Notes: generated from the letters alone by a model not told the origin. A DNA stretch of 64,000 bases from Mycolicibacterium tusciae (GCF_002086795.1 NZ_MVIM01000013.1:1-64000); one strand, 5' to 3'. Shown: positions 25,822 through 36,808, counted from the first letter of the stretch. A program made the numbers and translations.

Positions 25822-26303
25822 CCGCCTGGCTCGAATATGGGGAAGGTATGGGCGGTCTCGTCGTCGATGACATCGTATGTCTCGAGCAGTCGCTGGATCA
25901 GCAGCGTGTATGCCTGCGGGACACTGCGGAATGCTTCCGACAGATTGGGCGGGGGCGTCGTCACCCCGTCGTCGGAGATTTCCCAACCCTGGCCCCGCAA
26001 ATCGCCGACCATGTCCAGCAGCGCGGTACGCGCCGAGTTGAGCTGCCCTCCGCCGGAGGCCAGAACGCCTTGTAGGGCGTGCAGCTTGTCACGCAGCGCT
26101 TCCTGAACGGCGAGGTTCTGTTCTCCGCGGGCGATCGCCGCGTCGGCCGCTCCGCCTGTCCAACCGTCACGCAGTTCGGCGATCGATTCGCGCTGCGTCG
26201 TGATCAGGTGGTCGAGCTGTGAGGCCATGGCGCCCACGTCGGCGGCCGCCGATACCAGACGCGCCGGCTGTGACGCCTCGACGGCTGAGATGGAAGTGGC
26301 CAC
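25818..26303 (-). CDS. WXG-like helical protein of the accessory block
   Basis: 161 residues from GTG 26303 (VATSISAVEASQPARLVSAA), preferred over ATG 26331-26333 because GGGGA lies ~10 bases upstream and the ATG has no site. A WTGGAADAAIARGEQNL segment looks like a WXG turn between helices, typical of proteins handled by type VII systems. No export YxxxD signal is certain, although LLETYDVIDDE holds a Y-D-V-I-D string near the C-terminus that fits YxxxD. It is coupled to the downstream lipoprotein. Confidence 0.65.
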   Translation of the reverse strand: MATSISAVEASQPARLVSAAADVGAMASQLDHLITTQRESIAELRDGWTGGAADAAIARGEQNLAVQEALRDKLHALQGVLASGGGQLNSARTALLDMVGDLRGQGWEISDDGVTTPPPNLSEAFRSVPQAYTLLIQRLLETYDVIDDETAHTFPIFEPGG

Positions 26304-26405
26304 GAACTGATTATCCCCGGTAAGCAGATGCACTATTTGCAGTTCTTGGAATGCGGCGGCAAACGGTGCAAAGAAGGGCCGGGGCAGACGGGCATGGTGC
26401 CGGCG

Positions 26406-26846
26406 CTAGACGGGGCAATTCTCGCCAAGAGTCACCAGCTCTTCGTGGAACTGCCCGGCGATGCGTGAGTAATCCTTGATGTATTGCGGAGGGGCAGAAT
26501 TGTAATGAGCGCCCACCTCGTCGTCTTCGAGATACGTCTCAACCATCGGCACTGACTCTTCGGCCAGGTTCGCGACGGTGTGTGCGCGCTCGGCAAGCGC
26601 TGGATCTCGGACTTTTTCGGCGAGCTGGCGCAGTTGCAGGGCCCAACTCTGGTACTCGCCGACATCCGGTTGCACGCCAGTCGCCACAGCAGAATCAATG
26701 TGCTCATTGAACTCGTTGTTGTGAGCAATCATCGCCCGTACGGTGTCGCAATCAGAAGTGCTATTCGAGACGACGAGGGTAACGCCGGCGGCGAGAGTGA
26801 CCGTCAGCGCGATGCCTACCCCGATGCGTAGTCGGTTGCGCGTCAT
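26406..26846 (-). CDS. Small membrane-anchored protein with cysteine-flanked helical domain
   Basis: 146 residues from ATG 26846. An N-terminal hydrophobic helix (~9-26, IGVGIALTVTLAAGVTLVV) anchors it. The outside domain runs from C33 to C144, about 111 residues apart, which could form one disulfide. The same spacing (106-107) is seen twice in the 376-residue protein at 30245-31375. GC is low here (about 52% in 26701-26760). It overlaps the upstream EspA/EspE-like gene by four bases. Function is unknown; it could be a partner or protector for that protein. Confidence 0.65.
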   Translation of the reverse strand: MTRNRLRIGVGIALTVTLAAGVTLVVSNSTSDCDTVRAMIAHNNEFNEHIDSAVATGVQPDVGEYQSWALQLRQLAEKVRDPALAERAHTVANLAEESVPMVETYLEDDEVGAHYNSAPPQYIKDYSRIAGQFHEELVTLGENCPV

Positions 26847-28024
26847 CGAGGTCTCGTCATGGTCGGCGGTGCCGGAGGTAGACCGCTCATACCACCGAGC
26901 GGAACACCGCCCTGATATGTGAACTGTCCACCGCAACCGTCGGGCAGGTAGTAAGTGATGCCGGCATTCTTTGCCGACAACGTCGCTATCTCATTCGGCC
27001 CGATGGGTTTCCACTCGTGGTCGATGCGCGGGGGTAACGTCAGCCCGCCTATATCGCCGTCTCTGCCCTTCACGGAAACATCTCCGCTCAAGGTCATTTG
27101 GGTGTTGCGCTGGTATTCGTAGATGTGCTGAACCCAGCGTTCTTGCTGCTCCCGGCCGTTCTCGTGAACCATTCGCGTGTACGTCGTCGCCTCCACACCG
27201 ACGATCCGAAATCGGTACTGCTCTTGAAACTGCGCATACGGGGCGTCGGCAGCCCAGTTCCTTCCGGGCGTGTACCACCCTGTGGTCCCACCGATCTTCA
27301 ACGGCGTTCCTTCCGGGAACGCGCGGTACTGGCGTGTCAGCGGCGGAGGTGTCGATCCGGTGTAGGGCGGAGCGATCACGGGTTCCCAGTGCCCGAAGCG
27401 ATGGTCGCCAATGAACGGATTCGCGGGATCGACCGGCGGCGTAGGGACGAAGGGTTCGTCGGGAATGTCGGACTTGAAATCGACGCCGTGGAATGTGGAA
27501 AGGTTTTCAGCGCTCGGTGTTCCGCCGAGTTGCTGATTGTCGAGTGCGCGGTATTCGTCGCTGAGTCCACGAAGGATATCGGCGATGGATTGGGACTCGG
27601 CGCGGGACTGCTCCACGATCTCTCGCAGTTGCTCGAGTCCCCGGTGAGCGATGGCCAGCTGCATTCTCTGCCCGGTAGGACCAGCGGGCACGGCAGCGGC
27701 CGCGTCGACAAACCAGTTCCGCAGTTCGGATAGATCGCGCCGTCCGGCGACGACAACTTCTGCGGATTGGTCGATCTGAAAGGCGAGGCGCTGGTCAAGC
27801 TCTGCGAACAAATGGAGGGCCTGCCGCTGCTGAGAATTGGCCGCGGCGTAGTCGGCGGCCGCAGAGCCTGACCACTGCGTCCCCGGGACAGCCGATTCGA
27901 GGCTTGACTCGAGCGTGAGAAGTGTTCTGCTGTCGTCCACTTGCGTGCCACTCGTCGGCGTGCCGTCGCCGAATGTCTGCCGCGCGCGGGACCACGTCGA
28001 AAGGAAGGCGTCAATGACTGTCAT
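26843..28024 (-). CDS. EspA/EspE-like type VII effector with unrecognised C-terminal domain
   Basis: 393 residues. The first ~130 form an EspA/EspE-type helical domain (MTVIDAFLSTWSRARQTFGD, WSGSAAADYAAANSQQ with a WSG turn at 51-53, LFAELDQRLAFQIDQSA). After a linker, residues ~225-385 form a different, strand-rich domain with GGTTGWYTPGR, QERWVQHIYEYQ and YYLPDGCGGQFTYQGG. I do not know this domain. The layout (secretion head plus variable tail) is that of an exported effector. It is one base from the espK stop and overlaps the next gene by four bases. Confidence 0.7.
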   Translation of the reverse strand: MTVIDAFLSTWSRARQTFGDGTPTSGTQVDDSRTLLTLESSLESAVPGTQWSGSAAADYAAANSQQRQALHLFAELDQRLAFQIDQSAEVVVAGRRDLSELRNWFVDAAAAVPAGPTGQRMQLAIAHRGLEQLREIVEQSRAESQSIADILRGLSDEYRALDNQQLGGTPSAENLSTFHGVDFKSDIPDEPFVPTPPVDPANPFIGDHRFGHWEPVIAPPYTGSTPPPLTRQYRAFPEGTPLKIGGTTGWYTPGRNWAADAPYAQFQEQYRFRIVGVEATTYTRMVHENGREQQERWVQHIYEYQRNTQMTLSGDVSVKGRDGDIGGLTLPPRIDHEWKPIGPNEIATLSAKNAGITYYLPDGCGGQFTYQGGVPLGGMSGLPPAPPTMTRPR

Positions 28025-28025
28025 G

Positions 28026-30242
28026 TCAGACGGTCGCTTCGGTTGCGATGGCGTCGGACATCAGCACGCTCAGGTGTTGCCAGTAGATCCAGTCGGCAAT
28101 TGCGGCGCGCTGGTCCGCCGGGTCGACGGCGGTGTGGGCGCGATACAGCGCCAGGTTCTGTGCATGCTCGGCGTAGGTCACGAATGCCTCCATCTGTACG
28201 ACGGCGCGGTCGGGCGCATTGCTCAGGAGCGGACGGAAGACCTCGAACCACAGTTGCGCCCGGTTGTCCTCGGGTGCATTGGCATCGGCCTGAGGCGGCG
28301 GCAGGAGATCGGACAGTCCGGTGCTGCTGACCGCGGCGAGTTTGACCGCGGCGTCGGGGGCGATCACCTGGAGACGGTGCCGGCCTGCCATGGTTCCGTT
28401 CTCGGGGATGTCGTCGGGGCGCAGAACGATCTTGGGTGCTCCAGGGTCGAATCCTTTGAACTGGTCCTCGGTGGCGATGACGGCACGAAGGTCGGTGTTG
28501 TGGTGTTGGGCCCAACCATGAAGGGCGAGAATCGGATACGTCGTCCAGGTGCCACGGACTGTCGCGGGTATGTTCTCGTCGGCGGTGGCCAAGGTGACCT
28601 GTTCGGGCAGGTTCACACCGTCGGGGATGTAGCCGAGGCCGTAGTTGTTGGCGAGGACGATGGAGCCGTCCTTGGCGAGGCCGGTGAGCCAGACGAAGCC
28701 GACGTCGGTGATGCCGACGTTGAGGGCGGCGGCGATGCGTTGGGCGAACACGACGGGATCGTTGCCGGCCGAACGACGGCGCAGGGCTCCGGCGGTGGCC
28801 GCTGCTGCGGCGGCCTCGCGATGGGCGCGGGCAGCCGAAACCGGCACGGGCGCAGGGGCTCCCACAGTGCTGGCACCTGCGGCCGCGGCGGCGGGCGGGA
28901 CGGCCGGCGCGACGGGGCCGGCGGGTGCGACGGGTGCGGCGGGTGGTGGTGTCGCCGGTTGACCGAGGGGCATGGGCGGTGCGGCCGGAGCGCCAGGGCC
29001 CGGGGCAGGCGCGACGGGCGCTGCAGTCCCGCCGGTCGGGCCCGATGCGGCTGGTGGCGGGGTGGCTGCCGTGGGTGCGTCGGGAAGGACAGGGGGAGCG
29101 AGAGGCTGCGGTGTCGGCGCTGGGCCCATCGGTACGGGTGGTTGTGTCGGCTGGATGGGTGGCATTTGGGCCGCGGCGCGGGCCGCCGATTCGGCCATGG
29201 CGCGGTTGAATTCGGTCAGCTGCTGTGCAGGAGTCGTAGGTGCGGCGCTGGCAGCCGGGGCGCTGGGTGTGGATGTCGCGGGGGCAGAGGGGCTCGACGG
29301 GCTCGACACCGGACTGGATGGCGACCCGAGGCTGGGCGCCGACGGCGTACTGGGAGCGCTTGAGGCGCCAGGCATTCCAGGAAGACCCGGCATGCCGGGA
29401 GCGGGTCCTGCTGCGGGCGGGGGTGATGCGGTGGGAGGCACGGGCGGAGGAGGTGGGGCTACTTGCCCCGTGGGGTCGGACACGTCAACAGGCTTAGGGG
29501 AAACTCCGCCGGGGACTGAAGCCTGCGAATCGGCTGCGGTTGCCTGGTCTCCGGGACCACCGGCGGAGTCGCCCTTTTCAGGTGGTGCGACGGCTGGCGG
29601 GGCTTCCGGCGGAAGGGCGGGCGCCGGCGCGGCAGGTGGGCCGACAGACCCTGGAGGGCCGACGGCCAAGGGGGGCTCATCGCCAGCACCCTGCCTAGGT
29701 CCGAACGTGAGCAGCCGCGTGTCGTCATTGGCGGTGGTTAGTGATTCCGGAAGGGGCTCACCGGTGAGCTTAAACCGCTCATCGTCAATAGCGGCAATGT
29801 TGTCGGCGCGAGTGTCAGCGATCGTTGAACGGATATCGTTCAGCTTCGAGTCGGCGGTCGCATCGGGATCATTCTGGATACCAATGATCGTTTGATTGGC
29901 TTTGTTGACGTTATCGATGATCTCGTTCTTCGCACTTATGACTGAATCGCGACTGTTGCGAAACAGTTGTGCGGACGCCGACAGCCGTCCCTTTAGGGTT
30001 TCGAGTTCTACAATCCGCTGATCAAGCCTCGTGGAAGCCGCGCCAGCAGCTCCGCCGGACCAGATACCGCCACCTTCAAACAGTTCAGACCGCTCGGTCT
30101 TGGCAGCATCCCACTGGATTTCAACAGATTTCGACGCGGCTTCGAATGCTCTTGCACAGTCATCGAGCACAGTTTCGTCGACTTCGGGCCAAGCTGGCGG
30201 GTCTGTCAAGCCGTGCGGATCGGGGGGTCGAGGAATCCCCAT
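28026..30242 (-). CDS. espK: EspK, ESX-1 secretion-associated protein
   Basis: From ATG 30242 (MGIPRPPDPHGL; GGAG upstream) the protein is 738 residues (M. tuberculosis 729). It has an N-terminal helical domain with FEGGGIWSGGAAGAAS (WSGG at 61-64), a long Pro/Ala-rich linker (~190-500) and a conserved C-terminal domain (IAAALNVGITDVGFVWLTG, NYGLGYIPDGVNLPEQV, KIVLRPDDIPENGTM, ADWIYWQHLSVLM). EspK binds EspB and aids its targeting in M. marinum, yet espB is not in this window. GC drops to about 42% in 29881-29940, so the N-terminal part may be recombinant. Confidence 0.92.
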   Translation of the reverse strand: MGIPRPPDPHGLTDPPAWPEVDETVLDDCARAFEAASKSVEIQWDAAKTERSELFEGGGIWSGGAAGAASTRLDQRIVELETLKGRLSASAQLFRNSRDSVISAKNEIIDNVNKANQTIIGIQNDPDATADSKLNDIRSTIADTRADNIAAIDDERFKLTGEPLPESLTTANDDTRLLTFGPRQGAGDEPPLAVGPPGSVGPPAAPAPALPPEAPPAVAPPEKGDSAGGPGDQATAADSQASVPGGVSPKPVDVSDPTGQVAPPPPPVPPTASPPPAAGPAPGMPGLPGMPGASSAPSTPSAPSLGSPSSPVSSPSSPSAPATSTPSAPAASAAPTTPAQQLTEFNRAMAESAARAAAQMPPIQPTQPPVPMGPAPTPQPLAPPVLPDAPTAATPPPAASGPTGGTAAPVAPAPGPGAPAAPPMPLGQPATPPPAAPVAPAGPVAPAVPPAAAAAGASTVGAPAPVPVSAARAHREAAAAAATAGALRRRSAGNDPVVFAQRIAAALNVGITDVGFVWLTGLAKDGSIVLANNYGLGYIPDGVNLPEQVTLATADENIPATVRGTWTTYPILALHGWAQHHNTDLRAVIATEDQFKGFDPGAPKIVLRPDDIPENGTMAGRHRLQVIAPDAAVKLAAVSSTGLSDLLPPPQADANAPEDNRAQLWFEVFRPLLSNAPDRAVVQMEAFVTYAEHAQNLALYRAHTAVDPADQRAAIADWIYWQHLSVLMSDAIATEATV

Positions 30243-30244
30243 CG

Positions 30245-31375
30245 CTACGCTCCAGCTGCCTTGCAAGCCTCGTAAATTGTCGAGGTTGTTCGGTGAGCAG
30301 TTGAGTCGAGCCATCCATCGGCGGACGTATACGTCGGCAGTGCAGCTGCGTACGCACGTCGATACTGCGAGGAGAACACCGCTAGGTCTTGAATCACCGG
30401 GTTGTCACTGCTGCGGCCGAGCTCGTCTATGTCGTCCGCGTACTTTTTCATCAGTGGAATCGTCTCATCGATAACGGCGCGTTGCTCGACCGTCCAGTTA
30501 CTCGCTGGAATGGCCGAATCGATTGCTTGCCAAGGACGCATCTCGTCGACATACCGTTCAAGCAATTGGGTCCATTCCGCACAGGTCGGATCTCCCTGTG
30601 CGAGGAATCGACTCGGATCCGATGGGTCTGAAAGGGGCTCGACCTCAGCTGGTGGTGGAGGTGCGTCCACAAGCGGCGCTCGAGCTTGCGCTGATTTGTA
30701 GGTAATTGCTGCACACACGTATGTGATGACGCTTCCTGCAGAGTTCATCACTCCGGCTAGATGATTGTCTTCAGGTGTATAGGTCGGAATCGCCGCGCTG
30801 TATGCACGTGCATATGCGATGTACGCCTCATAAAGTTCACGCATCACTCGATGTGGGGTCAGTTTCGCAAGTTGCACTGACTGGTCAGCTACGTTGCGGG
30901 CCGCAACGCGTACCTCCTGGTATTGCTCGCGTAGGGCAGGCGTCCAGTCGGGTTCAGCAATGGCAGGGTCGCGATCGGCCCAACCTTTCTGCTGTATGTC
31001 GACGAACGTCTGGCTGATCGGCGTCCACGCCGCGCAACTCGGATCTTCGGTGATGATGTTCGCGGGGCCTTTATCGTTGGCGCTAGCCAAGCCAAAGGTT
31101 TCACCCGTCGGCGATGGGCCAGTGCCTCCATCATCCTTCGTGACCGAAATCGTCACTGCGGCAGTCACTCCGATGACAACCAGCAACGCAACCGCGCCGA
31201 GGCCCCACTTCCAGCCATTGCCGCGCTTCTTCGACGGCGGCCCCGCGCCCCAGGGCTGCTGCTGCGGCCACGGCTGCTGCGGACCCGGATAGCCTTGTGG
31301 CGGATAGGGATCCCCAGGCGGCGGACCGCCAGGCGGAGGCGGGGGTGGCGGCGCCCCGGGAGGCGGGAAACTCAC
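30245..31375 (-). CDS. Membrane protein with two copies of a cysteine-flanked domain
   Basis: 376 residues: a Pro-rich cytosolic N-terminus (1-50), one transmembrane helix (~57-78), then two tandem domains. Domain 1 runs C114-C221, domain 2 C265-C371. Matching segments are DPSCAAWTPI / DPTCAEWTQL, YSAAIPTYTPEDNHL / YAAALPTYTSADGWL and YVCAA / YEACKAA. The Pro-rich head plus TM layout is common in mycobacterial envelope proteins. It is coupled to espJ upstream (four-base overlap) and lies two bases from espK. Probably an extracytoplasmic accessory of ESX-1; the family is unknown to me. Confidence 0.7.
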   Translation of the reverse strand: MSFPPPGAPPPPPPPGGPPPGDPYPPQGYPGPQQPWPQQQPWGAGPPSKKRGNGWKWGLGAVALLVVIGVTAAVTISVTKDDGGTGPSPTGETFGLASANDKGPANIITEDPSCAAWTPISQTFVDIQQKGWADRDPAIAEPDWTPALREQYQEVRVAARNVADQSVQLAKLTPHRVMRELYEAYIAYARAYSAAIPTYTPEDNHLAGVMNSAGSVITYVCAAITYKSAQARAPLVDAPPPPAEVEPLSDPSDPSRFLAQGDPTCAEWTQLLERYVDEMRPWQAIDSAIPASNWTVEQRAVIDETIPLMKKYADDIDELGRSSDNPVIQDLAVFSSQYRRAYAAALPTYTSADGWLDSTAHRTTSTIYEACKAAGA

Positions 31376-32163
31376 AGCGCGCTCTCCGGGCCGGACTCGG
31401 CAGGACGTGTGGGAGCGGGCTTCGGCGCAGGCGGCGCCTCCGGAGCCGACGGCACCTGCGGACCCGCATCGGGCACCCGCTCGCCAGCCGAATTACCCGG
31501 CGTCGCTTCGGGTTCTGCCTCAACCCTGTCCTCGGCCCGCTCCTCGCGCGCCTCCTCCGGCGTCACCGTCTCGTCCTCGGGAACCATCTCGTCACCCTCG
31601 CCAGATTGCGCCATCTGAGTCGCCTGCTGCACAGCGGTCTGAACGCCTTGCATCATCGCCTGTGGGATCGCCGCGGCCATGCCCGCCAACTGCATCGGGA
31701 TCTGCGCGGCCTGCTGAGCCAGCTGCATCGGCATCTGCATCAGCTGGCCCATCTGATCGGACTGTGCTGCGCCCGCTGCCGGGGCGCCCGCTGTGCCTGA
31801 ACCAGCCGACGGCGGCGCAGCCGAGGCGCCGCCGGGCGCTGCACTACCGCCGCCAGCCGCCTCGTCGAGGATCCCCAACTGCTTCAGGATCTCCTCAGCG
31901 ATGCGCCGATCGGCAGCGTCATAGCTATCCGCGGCCTCCATGACGTTCTGGGCATAGCGGGTGAGCTCGTCTTTGGCGATCGGCATCTGAGCAAGCACCG
32001 GATCGACCACCTCGGATACTCGGCCCGCGATCGCCGTCGAGAGGGCATCGGCTCCCGCGGGGCTGAATGAGGCGGGCGGCTCCGGAAGTAATCCCGCGAT
32101 GGTTTCCAACTTGCCGCCGGACTGACGGACCAGCGCGGTATCGACCCGCAAATCCTCAGTCAC
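31372..32163 (-). CDS. espJ: EspJ-like ESX-1 secretion-associated protein
   Basis: 263 residues from GTG 32163 (VTEDLRVDTALVRQSGGKLE; GGGGAG six bases upstream). The N-terminal ~100 residues are DUF2580-type, with GLLPEPPASFSPAGADALSTA and SYDAADRRIAEE (YxxxD). The rest is Met/Gln/Ala-rich then acidic, Pro-rich, like M. tuberculosis EspJ (280 residues). In M. tuberculosis espJ is on the eccD1 strand; here it heads the reverse operon, so the locus has been rearranged. Likely secreted or surface-associated through ESX-1. Confidence 0.75.
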   Translation of the reverse strand: MTEDLRVDTALVRQSGGKLETIAGLLPEPPASFSPAGADALSTAIAGRVSEVVDPVLAQMPIAKDELTRYAQNVMEAADSYDAADRRIAEEILKQLGILDEAAGGGSAAPGGASAAPPSAGSGTAGAPAAGAAQSDQMGQLMQMPMQLAQQAAQIPMQLAGMAAAIPQAMMQGVQTAVQQATQMAQSGEGDEMVPEDETVTPEEAREERAEDRVEAEPEATPGNSAGERVPDAGPQVPSAPEAPPAPKPAPTRPAESGPESAL

Positions 32164-32506
32164 GCTAACTCCCCATGGCAATCGGCTCGGCGCTGAGTGC
32201 TTGGCAAGCCCCCTCAGCCATCACGACGAAAATGCTACCGGAACTGCGATATCGCCATATGCACCAATTTGACCGACCCGACGTCGGCGAATAGGCGTAG
32301 CGGCACCACCATCTACCAGCGACGTCGCCGGCAGAGAGGGCTTCCGCCGACTTCGCAAAAGGAAACGACCGTGACTGCCAAAACAAGCAGCCCGATATCG
32401 CCGAGCAAATGTGCAGCCGCCCACTGAGTGTGGGGTTTTGTCACGCGAACGGCGCCCACAACGCGCGGGTAACCCACGTTCGGCGGAGACAGCCGATAAA
32501 GAATCG
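32164..32506. other. Upstream region of the reverse esp operon
   Basis: 343 bp without a convincing gene. It must contain the promoter of espJ and the block below it. I see no clear hairpin terminator for the HTH-less paralogue upstream. Confidence 0.5.
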
Positions 32507-32971
32507 CTAGCCGCCGAGTGCGGCGATCAGATCCTTGATCCGCGAGGTCTCTTCCTCGGTCGCGGGCTCCTCCACCTCGACGGCCTCGATCAGGTCCCTC
32601 CGCAGACCCACCCCGTTGGCCGCTTCCTTGGTGGACAGCTTCGCCCGCCCGCGCGCCACATAGAGCCGCTGACCCAGCGTTGCGCTGGGCCCGTTGGCGG
32701 CCGCTTCCATCAGATCGTCGTAGCGCCTGCGCACTGCGCTCAGCGCGACGACCACCGACGGCGTCGCGCGACTACGCCCGGCCGCGTCGGTCAGCGAGCC
32801 GATGAGCTTGCGCAGCCCCACCAGAATCACCCCGGCGCGATCCGCGAACTCCGGATCTTGAGCGTCCGGCAGTGCGTCGATCGCCACGTCGTACATGTGC
32901 ATCGCCGCGTCGGACATGCCGACAATTACTGGAGCTTCGCCGTCATTGGGTGCTGAATCAGCCACAGCCAC
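32507..32971 (-). CDS. Paralogue of the left-edge HTH protein, lacking the HTH
   Basis: 154 residues, GTG start at 32971 (a second GTG lies six bases on). It aligns along its length with the C-terminal ~155 residues of the 7521-8240 protein: DA.DPEF..RA..IL..LR, VALSAVRRRYDDLM, GQRLYVARGRAKLS and EAVEVEEPATEEE are matched. The DNA-binding N-terminus is missing. The upstream motif AAACCGTAGC (33000-33009) is shared with the other gene's promoter region. It could be an antagonist or dimer partner of the HTH protein. Confidence 0.7.
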   Translation of the reverse strand: MAVADSAPNDGEAPVIVGMSDAAMHMYDVAIDALPDAQDPEFADRAGVILVGLRKLIGSLTDAAGRSRATPSVVVALSAVRRRYDDLMEAAANGPSATLGQRLYVARGRAKLSTKEAANGVGLRRDLIEAVEVEEPATEEETSRIKDLIAALGG

Positions 32972-33118
32972 TCGCTTCTTCCACGGATCGAGACGGACGA
33001 AACCGTAGCCCGTCCGGACCGTCTGTACAACCGCTAGGAAACCAGCAAACAGCGGGCCGACGAACGCCCGATTCTGGGCGGTTCAATTCCGTCGGACATG
33101 GGTAGGTTTGAACCTTGT

Positions 33119-34893
<1,775 letters not shown>

Positions 34894-34897
<4 letters not shown>

Positions 34898-36237
34898 ACC
34901 TGCCCTTCGCCGAATGGCTGCCGCATCAGCGCTGGTACGCCGGCCGCAGCCGCGAACTCGCGTCCGCAGAGCCCGCCGTCCGCGTCTCGCTGCGCGACGA
35001 CCTGGAACTCGTGCTGCTCGACGTCTCGTACACCGACGGCAGCTCGGAGCGCTATCAGGTCATCGTGCAGTGGAACCACCAGCCCATCGAGGAGTTCGCG
35101 GATGCGGCCACCATCGGGACCGACGGCGACCGCACCGCGTATGACGCCCTCTACGACCCGGAGGCCGGGCAGTACCTGTTGTCGCTGATCGACGCGTCCG
35201 CGACCGTCGGTGAAGCGGACGCGGCGGTGCGCTTCGAGAAGGAGCCCGACGCCACGCTGCCGCTCGACATCGCGCCGCGACTGATGGGTGCCGAGCAAAG
35301 CAACACCAGCGTGGTGTTCGAGCAGGAAGCCGTCCTGAAGATCTTCCGGCGAATCACGCCCGGCACCAACCCGGATATCGAACTCAACCGGGTCCTGGCG
35401 CGAGCGGGCAACCCGCATGTGGCGCGGCTGCTGGGCTCTTTCGAGACGATGTGCGACGGCGAGCCTTGCGCGCTGGGCATGGTCACCGCGTTCGCGGCCA
35501 ACTCCGCCGAGGGTTGGGATATGGCGCTGGCCAGCACCCGCGATCTGTTCGCCGAGGGAGACCTGTACGCCGACGAGGTCGGCGGTGACTTCGCCGGTGA
35601 GTCCTTCCGCCTCGGTGAAGCCGTCGCCGCGGTGCATGCGACGCTCGCCGAGAAGCTCGACACCGAATCGACTCTCTTTCCGGCCGACACCATGCTGGAG
35701 CGCCTAGCGGCGGTGGCCCGTGCGGTGCCGGAACTCCAGGAATACGTGGAGCTGATCGAGGAGCGCTACCGCAAGCTGACCGAGGAGGCGATCGTCGTGC
35801 AGCGCGTCCACGGCGACCTCCACCTCGGCCAGGTGCTGCGGACTCCGGAGAGCTGGTTGGTGATCGACTTCGAAGGCGAGCCGGGGCAACCGCTGGACGA
35901 GCGCCGGCGGCCCGATTCGCCGCTGCGCGACGTGGCCGGAATGCTGCGGTCGTACGAGTACGCCGCGTACCAGCGGCTGATGGACCATTCCAGCGATTCC
36001 CGGGACGACGACCTGGACCGACAGCTGGCCGCGCGGGCCCGCGAGTGGGTGGACCGCAACGCCGGCTCGTTCTGCGAGGGCTACGCCGAGGTGTCAGGCG
36101 CCGATCCCCGCGACACCGGACCGCTGCTGCTGGCCTATGAACTCGACAAGGCGGTGTACGAGGCGGGCTACGAAGCGCGGCACCGGCCGAGCTGGCTGCC
36201 GATCCCGCTGAAATCGATCGCCCGGCTCGTCGGATGA
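34894..36237 (+). CDS. mak: Maltokinase Mak (Pep2)
   Basis: 447 residues from GTG 34894 (NLPFAEWLPHQRWYAGRSRE), near the 455 of M. tuberculosis. It phosphorylates maltose to maltose-1-phosphate, the donor for GlgE. The kinase-like C lobe shows VQRVHGDLHLGQVLR and VIDFEGEPGQPL, the APH-type catalytic and metal-binding motifs. Start overlaps the treS stop by four bases with CGGGAG upstream. glgE and glgB are not in this window. Confidence 0.95.
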
Positions 36238-36292
36238 CGAAAGATATTGCGCTGCTGCTGCCTGATATCTGACTATCGAGGGGAGTGCCACC

Positions 36293-36673
36293 ATGGCGAA
36301 GTACTCACTCAACGACGACGCGGTGGCCAAGGCGCGGGAGCTGATCGACGCGCGCCAGTACGTGCTCGACAGCGACTGGGGCGACGTACAACCCCGCGCC
36401 GACGACCAGAACTCCTACCTCGAATCCCATTCCTGGGAGGACTACGCCCGGTGGCATCTCGGGCTGACCGAGGGCGCAACCGACGGCACCAAGGCGCGCC
36501 ACGCGTTCGCCTACGGTGACCTGCGCAGGCTGCACCGCACGGGCTTGATCGCGTGCGTCTACCGGGCGTCCGAATGGCGACACAAGGACATCGAGATCGC
36601 CGCACACCAGCTATTGCAGTATCTGGACGCCAAGACCGGGCTGAAGCCCACCCGAACTATCGACGGAGCATGA
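36293..36673 (+). CDS. Conserved hypothetical protein downstream of mak
   Basis: 126 residues with MAKYSLNDDAVAKARELIDA, DDQNSYLESHSWEDYARWHL and RASEWRHKDIEIAAHQLLQ. GAGGGGAGTG lies upstream of the ATG. Predicted soluble and mainly helical. It looks like a widespread actinobacterial hypothetical protein, but I cannot name its domain. It is 55 bp from mak and could be on the same message. Confidence 0.7.
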   Translation: MAKYSLNDDAVAKARELIDARQYVLDSDWGDVQPRADDQNSYLESHSWEDYARWHLGLTEGATDGTKARHAFAYGDLRRLHRTGLIACVYRASEWRHKDIEIAAHQLLQYLDAKTGLKPTRTIDGA

Positions 36674-36808
36674 GATTCCGAAGGCGAGCCTGCAACCGCG
36701 GCCGCCGCGAGGTACCGCCACCGTCCCGGCCCCAACTCCGGCCCCCCAACCGGCGGCGGACGAGAAATCTCTCTGCCTTCGCGGCGACCACGGTTGCTAT
36801 AGTTCGGG

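Noticed and set aside
27915..29363. Plus-strand Gly-rich frame of 482 codons over espK, PE_PGRS-like in look
   Set aside because: It is the complement of the Pro/Ala linker of espK; no PE domain is present.
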